DNA of 18,650 nt from Ruminococcaceae bacterium UBA7030 (GTDB lineage Bacteria > Bacillota > Clostridia > Oscillospirales > Acutalibacteraceae): positions 1 through 18,650 of the forward strand of contig DLBD01000040.1 in assembly GCA_002494125.1 (NCBI GenBank), read 5' to 3'. This document shows positions 6,321 to 13,087 of this stretch, piece by piece. The notes beneath the pieces were generated by a model, which saw only the letters and a program-made list of their open reading frames with translations, had not been told where the DNA came from and made no database searches. The translations under genes were made by a program, and so were the position numbers. Positions within the stretch are counted from its first letter, which is position 1; each line of letters begins with the position of its first letter.

Positions 6321-7334
6321 TTAAAATGACAAGCTGTCAATCGGCATTGTGGCGTAGGCGTTCAGGCTTTCGTCTGCCGTTTTGCCGTCAAGAAATTCAA
6401 AATATCCCTGTGAGGCAATCATTGCCGCATTGTCGCCGCAATATTTAAGCTGTGGTAAAAATAGATTAAAACCATGCTTTTTACACATTTTTTCAGCCTC
6501 AGCTCTAAGCTTTGAATTTGCCGAAACGCCGCCCGCTATAACGATATTTTTATATTTTCTTTCAAGCGCAACCGCCTCAAGATTATTGATAAGACATTCC
6601 ACAACGCTTTTCTGAAACGACGCCGCAAGGTCAGGTATATTGATCTTCTCGCCTTTCTGATTAGCATTGTGAATAGTATTGATAACACTTGTTTTAAGCC
6701 CGCTGAAAGAAAAATCATAAGGGCTTCCCGTAACCTTCGGCTTCGGAAACTGATATGCATTCTCATCGCCCTGAGGACTTATTCTATCTATACTTACGCC
6801 ACCGGGATATTCAAGTCCCATTGTCCTTCCTGCTTTGTCAAGCGCTTCACCTGCCGCATCATCTCTCGTTTTGCCGATGATTTCAAAATCAGTATATGAC
6901 TTTACAGCAACTATATGCGAATGTCCCCCGCTGACTATAAGACAGAGAAACGGCGGATTTGCGTCGTTTGAAATGTAATTTGAAGCAATATGCCCTCTTA
7001 TGTGATGAACGGGTACAAGCGGTGTGTTTGTTGAAAGTGAAAGTCCCTTCGCAAAGTTCACGCCGACAAGAAGCGCACCGATAAGGCCGGGCGCATATGT
7101 AACGGCAAGTGCGTCAATATCATCCATAGTGCAGCCTGCATCCTTGAGCGCCTGTTCGGCAACTGTGCTTATCGCTTCTGCGTGCCGGCGGGACGCAATC
7201 TCAGGCACCACGCCGCCATAAAGCTTATGCTCTTCAAGCGACGTTGCTATCACATTTGATAAAACGTTTCTTCCGTCCTCGACAACCGCCGCAGCAGTTT
7301 CGTCGCAGGAGGATTCTATTCCCAATATCTTCAT
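6321..7334 (-). CDS. tsaD: tRNA N6-adenosine threonylcarbamoyltransferase TsaD
   Basis: Transfers the threonylcarbamoyl group to A37 of ANN-decoding tRNAs (t6A), in bacteria working with TsaB, TsaE and TsaC. The 337-aa protein has the ASKHA-fold family signatures. The N-terminal MKILGIESSCDETAAAVV is followed by metal ligands His111 and His115 in VHHIRGHIAS and the glycine-rich VSGGHSHIV (134-142). Further along are GKTRDDAAGEALDKAGR (154-170), FSFSGLKT (208-215), IAGGVSANSKLR (266-277) and the third metal ligand in YCGDNAAMIA (Asp301). The ATG shares ATGA with the rimI stop (4-nt overlap), with AAGGA 7-8 nt upstream inside rimI, which indicates translational coupling. It is the last gene of the polA-rimI-tsaD operon. 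tsaB and tsaE, often next to rimI-tsaD in Firmicutes, are not in this window. Confidence 0.97.
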   Translation of the reverse strand: MKILGIESSCDETAAAVVEDGRNVLSNVIATSLEEHKLYGGVVPEIASRRHAEAISTVAEQALKDAGCTMDDIDALAVTYAPGLIGALLVGVNFAKGLSLSTNTPLVPVHHIRGHIASNYISNDANPPFLCLIVSGGHSHIVAVKSYTDFEIIGKTRDDAAGEALDKAGRTMGLEYPGGVSIDRISPQGDENAYQFPKPKVTGSPYDFSFSGLKTSVINTIHNANQKGEKINIPDLAASFQKSVVECLINNLEAVALERKYKNIVIAGGVSANSKLRAEAEKMCKKHGFNLFLPQLKYCGDNAAMIASQGYFEFLDGKTADESLNAYATMPIDSLSF

Positions 7335-7765
7335 ATCTTTTCCTTAAACCTTGTCATAATAACTGCATCCTCGTTTGGATTTGAATAAAAATGCGGGCGT
7401 ATTCCGACGTCAATAAACCCTGCATTTTTATAAAGGCTTATTGCGGGAGAATTACTTTTTCTGACCTCGAGGGTTATGAAATCCATTTCATTTTGCATAG
7501 CCCTTTGAAGAAGTGCTTTTGCAACACCCTTTCGTCTGAATTCGGGAAGAACGGCAACATTTGTCACGTACCCTTCCTTTGAAAAAATCTGCAGCCCCAT
7601 ATATCCCGAAACTTTGCCGTCACAAACAGCGACGTAAAAATGAGATGTTTCGTTTTCAAGCTGGGCGGACAAATCCTCCCTGCTCCACGGACTTGAAAAG
7701 CATGTCTTTTCAATCTCCCACACATCGTCTATATACTTTTCTTCAAAATCCTTAATGAGAATCAT
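7331..7765 (-). CDS. rimI: RimI-type GNAT N-acetyltransferase (ribosomal protein bS18 alanine acetyltransferase)
   Basis: A 144-aa GNAT acetyltransferase that, by family, acetylates the N-terminal alanine of ribosomal protein bS18. Features: the N-terminal CFSSPWSREDL segment (22-32) typical of RimI, beta-strand YVTNVAVLPEFRRKGVAKALL with the acetyl-CoA pyrophosphate loop RRKGVA (77-82), ITLEVRKSNSPAISLYKNAGF (97-117) with Glu100 and Tyr112, and the FYSNPNEDAVIMTRF tail. The ATG lies inside the 3' end of polA (14-bp overlap) and the stop overlaps the tsaD start. No strong Shine-Dalgarno precedes the ATG, consistent with coupling to polA translation. Adjacency to tsaD is a common bacterial pairing and supports RimI over a generic GNAT. 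Confidence 0.93.
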   Translation of the reverse strand: MILIKDFEEKYIDDVWEIEKTCFSSPWSREDLSAQLENETSHFYVAVCDGKVSGYMGLQIFSKEGYVTNVAVLPEFRRKGVAKALLQRAMQNEMDFITLEVRKSNSPAISLYKNAGFIDVGIRPHFYSNPNEDAVIMTRFKEKI

Positions 7766-10361
7766 ACCAGCTGTTACCTATATTTCCGTCAGCACGAAGA
7801 AGCACCTTCATTTTGCAGGCGTTTTCCATTTCCTCGGTCACTATTTCAAGCGCCTTTTGCGCCTCATCGTCAGGCGCTTCAACGATAAGCTCATCGTGTA
7901 CCTGAAGGATAAGGCGGGATTTCATATTCTCCTCGCTGAGCCGTTTGTCAACCTTTACCATTGCAATTTTAATAATGTCAGCTGCAGTACCCTGAATAGG
8001 CATATTTCTTGCAACACGCTCGCCGAACGCACGAAGCATATGGTTTTTCGATGCAAGCTCCGGCAGATAGCGTTTTCTGTGAAAAAGAGTTTCGCTGTAT
8101 CCCTTGTCCTTGGCAAGCTCAATCATTCTTTTCATATAATCGTCAACACCGCTGTAATGCGCAAGATAGTTGTCGATATACTGCTTTGCCTCTTTGTTTG
8201 AAACGCCGATGTCCTTTGCAAGCGAAAACGCACCGATACCGTAAACGATACCGAAATTAACTGCCTTCGCCCTGCTTCTCATCTGAGGCGTCACCATTTC
8301 AAGCGGTAGATTAAACACCTGTGAAGCGGTTATTGAATGAATATCGTCGCCGCTGTTGAAGGCGTTAATCATATTTTCATCTCCTGATAAATCCGAAAGC
8401 ACACGAAGCTCAATCTGGCTGTAATCGACATCGACAAGCTTTTTGCCGACACCCGCAATAAAAAACTTTCGCATTTCCCGTCCAAGTTCTGTTCTTATCG
8501 GGATGTTCTGAAGATTAGGTTCAAGTGAGGATATTCGTCCCGTTCTTGTTTCAACCTGATTGAAGCGTGTATGAATTCTTCCGTCGGGTTCAATAACCTT
8601 GAGAAGTCCGTCACAGTAAGTTGATTTAAGCTTTGAAAGCGAGCGGTATTCAAGTATCTGCGAAATGGCGGGATGAAGGTCCACGAGCCCTTCAAGCACA
8701 TCTGCATTTGTTGAATAACCCGTCTTCGTTTTTTTCTTACACGGAAGGTGCAAATCCTCAAAAAGCGCAACGCCAAGCTGTTTCGGTGAATTGATATTAA
8801 ACTCATATCCAACGCTTTCATAGATTGATGAGGTAAGCTCGTTTATTCTTTCGCCAAGCATTTTTCCAAACGCCTCGATACCCTCCCTGTCGACCTCAAA
8901 GCCGGCATATTCCATCTTTGCAAGCACCCTTGAAAGCGGAAGCTCAATATCCTTAAGAAGCTTCGTTTCCTGCGCGCTGTCGACAAGCGAGAGAAGTTTT
9001 TCCGACAGCGGTTTAATAACTGCTGCAAGCGAAACTGTCATATCGGCCTCGCCGAGAGTGTTGAGAAATTCGGGCACCTTGACCGAGTATTCAACACAAA
9101 GATGCTCTATTGAATAATTTGAGTCGCTGGGTCTTAAAAGATACGCGCAAAGCATAATATCATTCTCAACGCCTTTAAGTTCCACTCCAAGTTTACATGC
9201 AAGACGATAAAGCTCCTTGACATTATATGAATACTTTTTAATCTTCTCATCCTCAAAGAAGTTTCTTACAAAGTAGGAAAACTCAGGGGTTTGTGAAGGC
9301 ATAACAATAATCTCATCGCCAAAAGCAAAATAGAGATCAGTTACGGTTGAATCAATAATGTTCGGATAAAAATACGCTTCGCTACCCTTAAGCCTTTCAA
9401 GAAGGTAGTCTGCGTCAACACAGGTTAACCGTGTAATATTTCTGTCGCAAGGCGCTTCTTCTTCATCCCGTGAAATATCAGCCGCCGCATTAGGGTCAAG
9501 TTCAAAACGTGGAATAAGGCTGAAAAGTTCATATCTTACGAAAAGAGAAACTGCCTTTTTCATATCAACGCCGCCGAGCTTATACTCTTCAAGCGATGTG
9601 TCGACAGGCGCATCGGTACTGATGGTTCCAAGCTTCAGCGAAAGATACGCCTTGTCCTTGTCATTTGCAAGCTTTGCCTTTACGCCGGCTTTTATATCAA
9701 GCTCTTCAAGATTTTCATAAATATAATCAATAGTGTGAAAACGGCTGATAAGCTCGAGTGCGGTTTTTGCTCCGACGCCTGCAACGCCCGGGATATTGTC
9801 GCTTGAATCGCCCTGAAGCGCCTTTACCTGAATTAGCTCATCAGGTGTAACGCCGTATTCGTCCATTATTGCTTTTTCGTCATAGATATCGGTCTGCGCC
9901 TGCCCCATCTTCGTTCTTGCAAGCATAACCTTTACACCGCCGTGTGCAAGCTGAAGTGAGTCGCGGTCACCTGTTGCGATATAACACTCGTCGCCGTCGT
10001 TTCTGCATGATGCGGCAAAGGTGCCGAGGATGTCGTCAGCCTCCCAGCCTTCGCACTCAAGGCACTTTATGCCAAGACTTTTGAGTATCTCTTTAAGCAC
10101 CGGCATCTGCTCCTTAAGCTCTTCCGGCATAGCGTGCCTTCCTGCCTTGTATTCGTCATACATCTTATGTCGAAAGGTAGGTGCGTGAACGTCAAACGCA
10201 ACCGCAACGCAGTCGGGCTTACAAGCATCCTCAAGCTTGAGAAGAATATTGAGAAAGCCGTATATTGCATTTGTATATTCACCCTGTTTATTTGTAAGCA
10301 GTCTTATACCGTAAAAAGCACGGTTTACTATACTGTTTCCGTCAAGTATTAAGAGTCTCAT
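7752..10361 (-). CDS. polA: DNA polymerase I
   Basis: An 869-aa repair/replication polymerase (Okazaki fragment processing, gap filling). The N-terminal 5'-nuclease domain (about 1-290) has EGWEADDILGT (104-114), TGDRDSLQL (130-138) and the QGDSSDNIPGVAGVGAKTA helix-hairpin-helix region (183-201). The middle domain (about 305-470) has the 3'-5' exonuclease position but lacks the Asp-x-Glu Exo I motif (LYFAFGDEIIVM instead) and the Exo II Asp (YNVKEL). The polymerase domain has motif A DYSQIELR (Asp646), motif B R695-K699-F703-YG708 and motif C QVHDELIVEAP (His822, Asp823). An in-frame ATG 12 nt further upstream overlaps the GAGGTG ribosome binding site, so I place the start at 10361, where GAGGTG lies 4 nt before the ATG. 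It is first gene of the operon with rimI and tsaD, and divergent from dus. Confidence 0.97.
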   Translation of the reverse strand: MRLLILDGNSIVNRAFYGIRLLTNKQGEYTNAIYGFLNILLKLEDACKPDCVAVAFDVHAPTFRHKMYDEYKAGRHAMPEELKEQMPVLKEILKSLGIKCLECEGWEADDILGTFAASCRNDGDECYIATGDRDSLQLAHGGVKVMLARTKMGQAQTDIYDEKAIMDEYGVTPDELIQVKALQGDSSDNIPGVAGVGAKTALELISRFHTIDYIYENLEELDIKAGVKAKLANDKDKAYLSLKLGTISTDAPVDTSLEEYKLGGVDMKKAVSLFVRYELFSLIPRFELDPNAAADISRDEEEAPCDRNITRLTCVDADYLLERLKGSEAYFYPNIIDSTVTDLYFAFGDEIIVMPSQTPEFSYFVRNFFEDEKIKKYSYNVKELYRLACKLGVELKGVENDIMLCAYLLRPSDSNYSIEHLCVEYSVKVPEFLNTLGEADMTVSLAAVIKPLSEKLLSLVDSAQETKLLKDIELPLSRVLAKMEYAGFEVDREGIEAFGKMLGERINELTSSIYESVGYEFNINSPKQLGVALFEDLHLPCKKKTKTGYSTNADVLEGLVDLHPAISQILEYRSLSKLKSTYCDGLLKVIEPDGRIHTRFNQVETRTGRISSLEPNLQNIPIRTELGREMRKFFIAGVGKKLVDVDYSQIELRVLSDLSGDENMINAFNSGDDIHSITASQVFNLPLEMVTPQMRSRAKAVNFGIVYGIGAFSLAKDIGVSNKEAKQYIDNYLAHYSGVDDYMKRMIELAKDKGYSETLFHRKRYLPELASKNHMLRAFGERVARNMPIQGTAADIIKIAMVKVDKRLSEENMKSRLILQVHDELIVEAPDDEAQKALEIVTEEMENACKMKVLLRADGNIGNSWYDSH

Positions 10362-10388
10362 ATTACACCTCATAATATTTAATAATTT

Positions 10389-10417
10389 ATTATAACATAA
10401 AAAAGCAAGATATTAAA
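10389..10417 (-). promoter_or_regulatory. Promoter of polA-rimI-tsaD
   Basis: A perfect -10 box TATAAT (10394-10389, minus strand) has a poor -35 (TTTAAT, 10417-10412) at 17 bp. The predicted start near 10382 gives a leader of about 20 nt that contains the GAGGTG site. It is back to back with the dus promoter, whose -35 begins only 9 bp away. Confidence 0.55.
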
Positions 10418-10425
10418 GAATATAT

Positions 10426-10454
10426 TTGATAAAACAAAGGTTCTGTGATATAGT
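10426..10454 (+). promoter_or_regulatory. Extended -10 promoter of dus-nagA-trmL, predicting a near-leaderless mRNA
   Basis: TTGATA (10426-10431) and TATAGT (10449-10454) are separated by 17 bp, with TGA immediately before the -10 box (extended -10). The expected transcript start near 10461 lies about 3 nt before the ATG at 10464. No Shine-Dalgarno sequence precedes the ATG: the preceding bases are TATTTACATT. Confidence 0.65.
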
Positions 10455-10463
10455 ATTTACATT

Positions 10464-11429
10464 ATGAGAATTAAAGATGTTGAATTTGAAAATAATATAT
10501 TTTTAGCGCCGATGGCAGGAATTGCCGACAAAGCCTTCCGTGAGCTTTGCAGGCAGTACGGCGCAGGATATTCAGTAACCGAGATGGTGTCGTCAAAAGG
10601 TCTTACTATGGGCGACAAAAAAAGCGGCGAGCTTTTAACTCTCGGCGAGGGCGAATATCCCGCAGGGGCGCAGATTTTCGGCGACGAGCCTGATATTATG
10701 GCACAAGCAGCGGTAAAATGCCTTGAGTATCACCCGCAGATTATCGACATTAATATGGGTTGCCCTGCGCCAAAGGTTGCTATGAACGGCGGCGGTTCAA
10801 GCCTTATGAAAAAGCCTGAGCTTGCAGGTGAAATTGTAAGGTCTGTTTCACAGGCAGTCAATATTCCCGTAACAGTTAAAATCCGCAAGGGCTGGGACGA
10901 TGACTCAGTTAATGCTGTTGAGATTGCAAAAATCTGCGAAAAAAACGGAGCAGCCGCTATCTTCATCCACGGAAGAACAAGAAAGCAGATGTATTCGGGC
11001 AAGGTTGACTATGATATAATCAGACACGTTAAGGAAGAGGTATCGGTACCGGTTATCGGAAACGGCGATATAACCGATGAACAAAGCTGCGCATTAATGC
11101 TTGAAAAAACAGGCTGCGATGCCGTTATGATTGGCAGAGGCGCACTTGGTAATCCGTGGATTTTCAAACGACTTAACGCATATCTTGACGAGTGCCGTGT
11201 ACTGCCTGATGTAAGCATAAATGAAAAAATGGTTGTTATGCTTCGCCATATTCAGAAAATAATTGAATACAAAGGCGAATACACAGCAATGAGAGAGGCA
11301 AGACACCACGCCGGATACTACACAAAGGGAATACGAAACGGCGCTTCATACAGACGAGAGATAAGTGCCTTTGAGCATTTTGAACAGCTTGAAGAGCTTG
11401 CTTTCAGAATTGCGAAGGAGAATGAATAA
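10464..11429 (+). CDS. dus: tRNA-dihydrouridine synthase (DusB-like)
   Basis: A flavin enzyme that reduces uridine in the tRNA D-loop to dihydrouridine using NADPH. The 321-aa protein has the Dus TIM-barrel motifs in order: FLAPMAGIADKAFRELCRQYGA (13-34), GAQIFGDEP (68-76), DINMGCPAPKV with catalytic Cys100 (95-105), VKIRKGW (138-144, FMN-binding Lys139), IHGRTRKQMYSG (168-179), IGNGDI (198-203) and IGRGALGNPWIF (223-234). The C-terminal helical domain has YKGEYTAMREARHHAGYYTKG, which fits the DusB subgroup, though the exact target uridine cannot be read. The ATG at 10464 is the only start that keeps MRIKDVEFENNIFLAPMAG; it lacks a ribosome binding site and is predicted near-leaderless. The stop overlaps the nagA start (TAATG). 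Confidence 0.95.
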   Translation: MRIKDVEFENNIFLAPMAGIADKAFRELCRQYGAGYSVTEMVSSKGLTMGDKKSGELLTLGEGEYPAGAQIFGDEPDIMAQAAVKCLEYHPQIIDINMGCPAPKVAMNGGGSSLMKKPELAGEIVRSVSQAVNIPVTVKIRKGWDDDSVNAVEIAKICEKNGAAAIFIHGRTRKQMYSGKVDYDIIRHVKEEVSVPVIGNGDITDEQSCALMLEKTGCDAVMIGRGALGNPWIFKRLNAYLDECRVLPDVSINEKMVVMLRHIQKIIEYKGEYTAMREARHHAGYYTKGIRNGASYRREISAFEHFEQLEELAFRIAKENE

Positions 11430-12541
11430 TGATTTTCAAAAACTGCACCTTTTGGGGCGAGGACTTTGAAAAAGAATTCGGTGACATAGAAATAGAAAAC
11501 GGTAAGATAAAGCAAATAGGTATCCTCGGCGAAGGCAGAGATATGAGCGGTATGCTTTTAGTACCCGGTTTTGTTGACATTCATATACACGGCTTTTTGG
11601 GCGGCGACGCCTCCGACGGCGATAAAAGCGCTCTTGAAACGATGTCGAACACTCTTTCACGCCACGGAGTAACCTCGTTTTGCCCGACGACGATGACGCT
11701 TTCAAGAGAAGGACTTGAAAAAGCGGTAAAAGCAATTTCAGAGTGCGAAGCGCCAAAAGCAAAGATAGCAGGCATTAACCTTGAAGGACCATTTATTTCA
11801 AAAGAGAAAGCCGGTTCGCAGAAACCTGAAAACATAAGGGCGGGAAGCGTCGAAGAATTTGAAAAGCTTTATTCAATAAGCGGTGGAAAAATCAAGCTTA
11901 TTACCATTGCGCCCGAAGCGTTTGAAAGTGAAGATTTTATAAAAGCTGTAAGCAAAAAATGCACTGTTTCAATAGGCCATTCAAACGCAGATGAAAAGGC
12001 GTGCAAAAGGGCAATTGAATTCGGCGCAAGACACATCACCCACCTTTATAACGCAATGACTCCTATGCACCACAGAAATGCAGGAATTGTCGGCACTGCG
12101 CTTGACGACGGCAGGGTTATGTGCGAGCTTATTTGCGACCTCGAGCACATATGCCCCGCTGTTTTGAGAAACACATTTCGTATTCTCTCGCAGGACAGAG
12201 CAGTAGTCGTCAGCGACTCAATGCGAGGCGCAGGACTCGGAGAGGGCGAATACGACCTCGGAGGTCAGAAGGTATTTGTAAATAACGGCAGAAAATATGC
12301 TGCACTTTCAGACGGTACACTCGCAGCGTCAATCACCAATATTCACGAGGAGTTTGTAAATCTTGTGAATATCGGTATTGATTTCAAAACAGCGCTTAAA
12401 GCCTGTACTATAAATCCTGCAAGAGCAATCGGCGAAGAAAAAAGCATCGGCTCGATAGCAATCGGAAAATGCGCCGACCTTGTCTTCCTTAATGAAAATT
12501 TAGATATTAAAGAGGTTTATATAAATGGAATACTCGCTTAA
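11429..12541 (+). CDS. nagA: N-acetylglucosamine-6-phosphate deacetylase
   Basis: Cytoplasmic amidohydrolase that removes acetate from GlcNAc-6-P to give glucosamine-6-P, feeding amino-sugar catabolism or cell-wall recycling. The 370-aa length is typical. Motifs: VDIHIHG (49-55, metal-binding His52/His54), LEGPFIS (118-124, Glu119), IGHSNA (182-187, His184), HITHLYNAMTPMHHR (202-216, His205), VVSDSMRGAGLGEG with catalytic Asp263, and DGTLAAS near 295-301. The AGSQ loop replaces the Enterobacteria-type GTH and resembles the Gram-positive form. The start overlaps the dus stop by one base (TAATG) with GAAGGAG about 8 nt upstream; the last 17 nt overlap trmL. No nagB, PTS or NagR gene is near, so it is embedded in a tRNA-modification operon. 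Confidence 0.95.
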   Translation: MIFKNCTFWGEDFEKEFGDIEIENGKIKQIGILGEGRDMSGMLLVPGFVDIHIHGFLGGDASDGDKSALETMSNTLSRHGVTSFCPTTMTLSREGLEKAVKAISECEAPKAKIAGINLEGPFISKEKAGSQKPENIRAGSVEEFEKLYSISGGKIKLITIAPEAFESEDFIKAVSKKCTVSIGHSNADEKACKRAIEFGARHITHLYNAMTPMHHRNAGIVGTALDDGRVMCELICDLEHICPAVLRNTFRILSQDRAVVVSDSMRGAGLGEGEYDLGGQKVFVNNGRKYAALSDGTLAASITNIHEEFVNLVNIGIDFKTALKACTINPARAIGEEKSIGSIAIGKCADLVFLNENLDIKEVYINGILA

Positions 12542-13031
12542 TATAGCATTAATTGAGCCTGAAATACCGCAAAACACGGGCAACATAGCCAGAACCTGTG
12601 CGGCAACGGGCGCAAGGCTTCACCTTGTCGGTCCTATGGGCTTTCACATCACTGACAAGCAGGTAAAGCGTGCAGGTCTTGATTACTGGGACAAGCTCGA
12701 TATAACCTATTATGATTCAATGCAGGAGTTTTTTGAAAAGAACAAAGACGCAAAATTCTACTATTTTACGACTAAGGGCGAAATTGCTCACTCAGATATG
12801 GAGTATGAAAACGGTGCGTTTCTTGTTTTCGGTAAGGAAACAAAGGGACTGCCCGAGGAGCTTTTGAAAAAAAATCACGACACCTGCGTAAGACTGCCGA
12901 TGAGAGGAATTATACGAAGTCTTAACCTTTCAAACGCCGTGTGCGTCGGAACCTACGAGGTGTTAAGACAGTGGGGATATCCCGCGCTCTCACAAAAAGG
13001 AAAGCTTACAAAATACGATTGGAACGAATAA
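12525..13031 (+). CDS. trmL: tRNA (cytidine/uridine-34-2'-O)-methyltransferase TrmL
   Basis: A SPOUT-class (trefoil knot) methyltransferase that uses SAM to methylate the ribose of wobble nucleotide 34 in tRNA-Leu isoacceptors, by family. The 168-aa protein matches TrmL/YibK size and has the three SPOUT blocks: IALIEPEIPQNTGNIARTCAATG (7-29), FLVFGKETKGLP (99-110), and LPMRGIIRSLNLSNAVCVGTYEVLRQ (124-149), which forms the knot and SAM pocket. The ATG at 12525 lies inside nagA (17-bp overlap) with AGAGG about 10 nt upstream. It is the last gene of the dus-nagA-trmL operon, closed by a strong terminator 5 nt after the stop. Confidence 0.95.
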   Translation: MEYSLNIALIEPEIPQNTGNIARTCAATGARLHLVGPMGFHITDKQVKRAGLDYWDKLDITYYDSMQEFFEKNKDAKFYYFTTKGEIAHSDMEYENGAFLVFGKETKGLPEELLKKNHDTCVRLPMRGIIRSLNLSNAVCVGTYEVLRQWGYPALSQKGKLTKYDWNE

Positions 13032-13036
13032 AAGAA

Positions 13037-13074
13037 CACCGCAGTTACCGTTTAGTAACTGCGGTGCTTATTTT
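13037..13074. terminator. Bidirectional terminator shared by trmL and the 609-aa membrane protein gene
   Basis: A perfect 12-bp stem, CACCGCAGTTAC (13037-13048) with GTAACTGCGGTG (13055-13066), has a CGTTTA loop. On the plus strand it is followed by CTTATTTT. On the minus strand it is followed by TTCTTTTATT. It lies between the two converging stop codons. Confidence 0.88.
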
Positions 13075-13087
13075 CAGCTTATTATAC

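Noticed and set aside
10371..10373. Upstream in-frame ATG of polA (adds MRCN)
   Set aside because: It overlaps the GAGGTG site serving the downstream ATG and has no site of its own; PolA proteins begin at MRLLILDGNS-type sequences.
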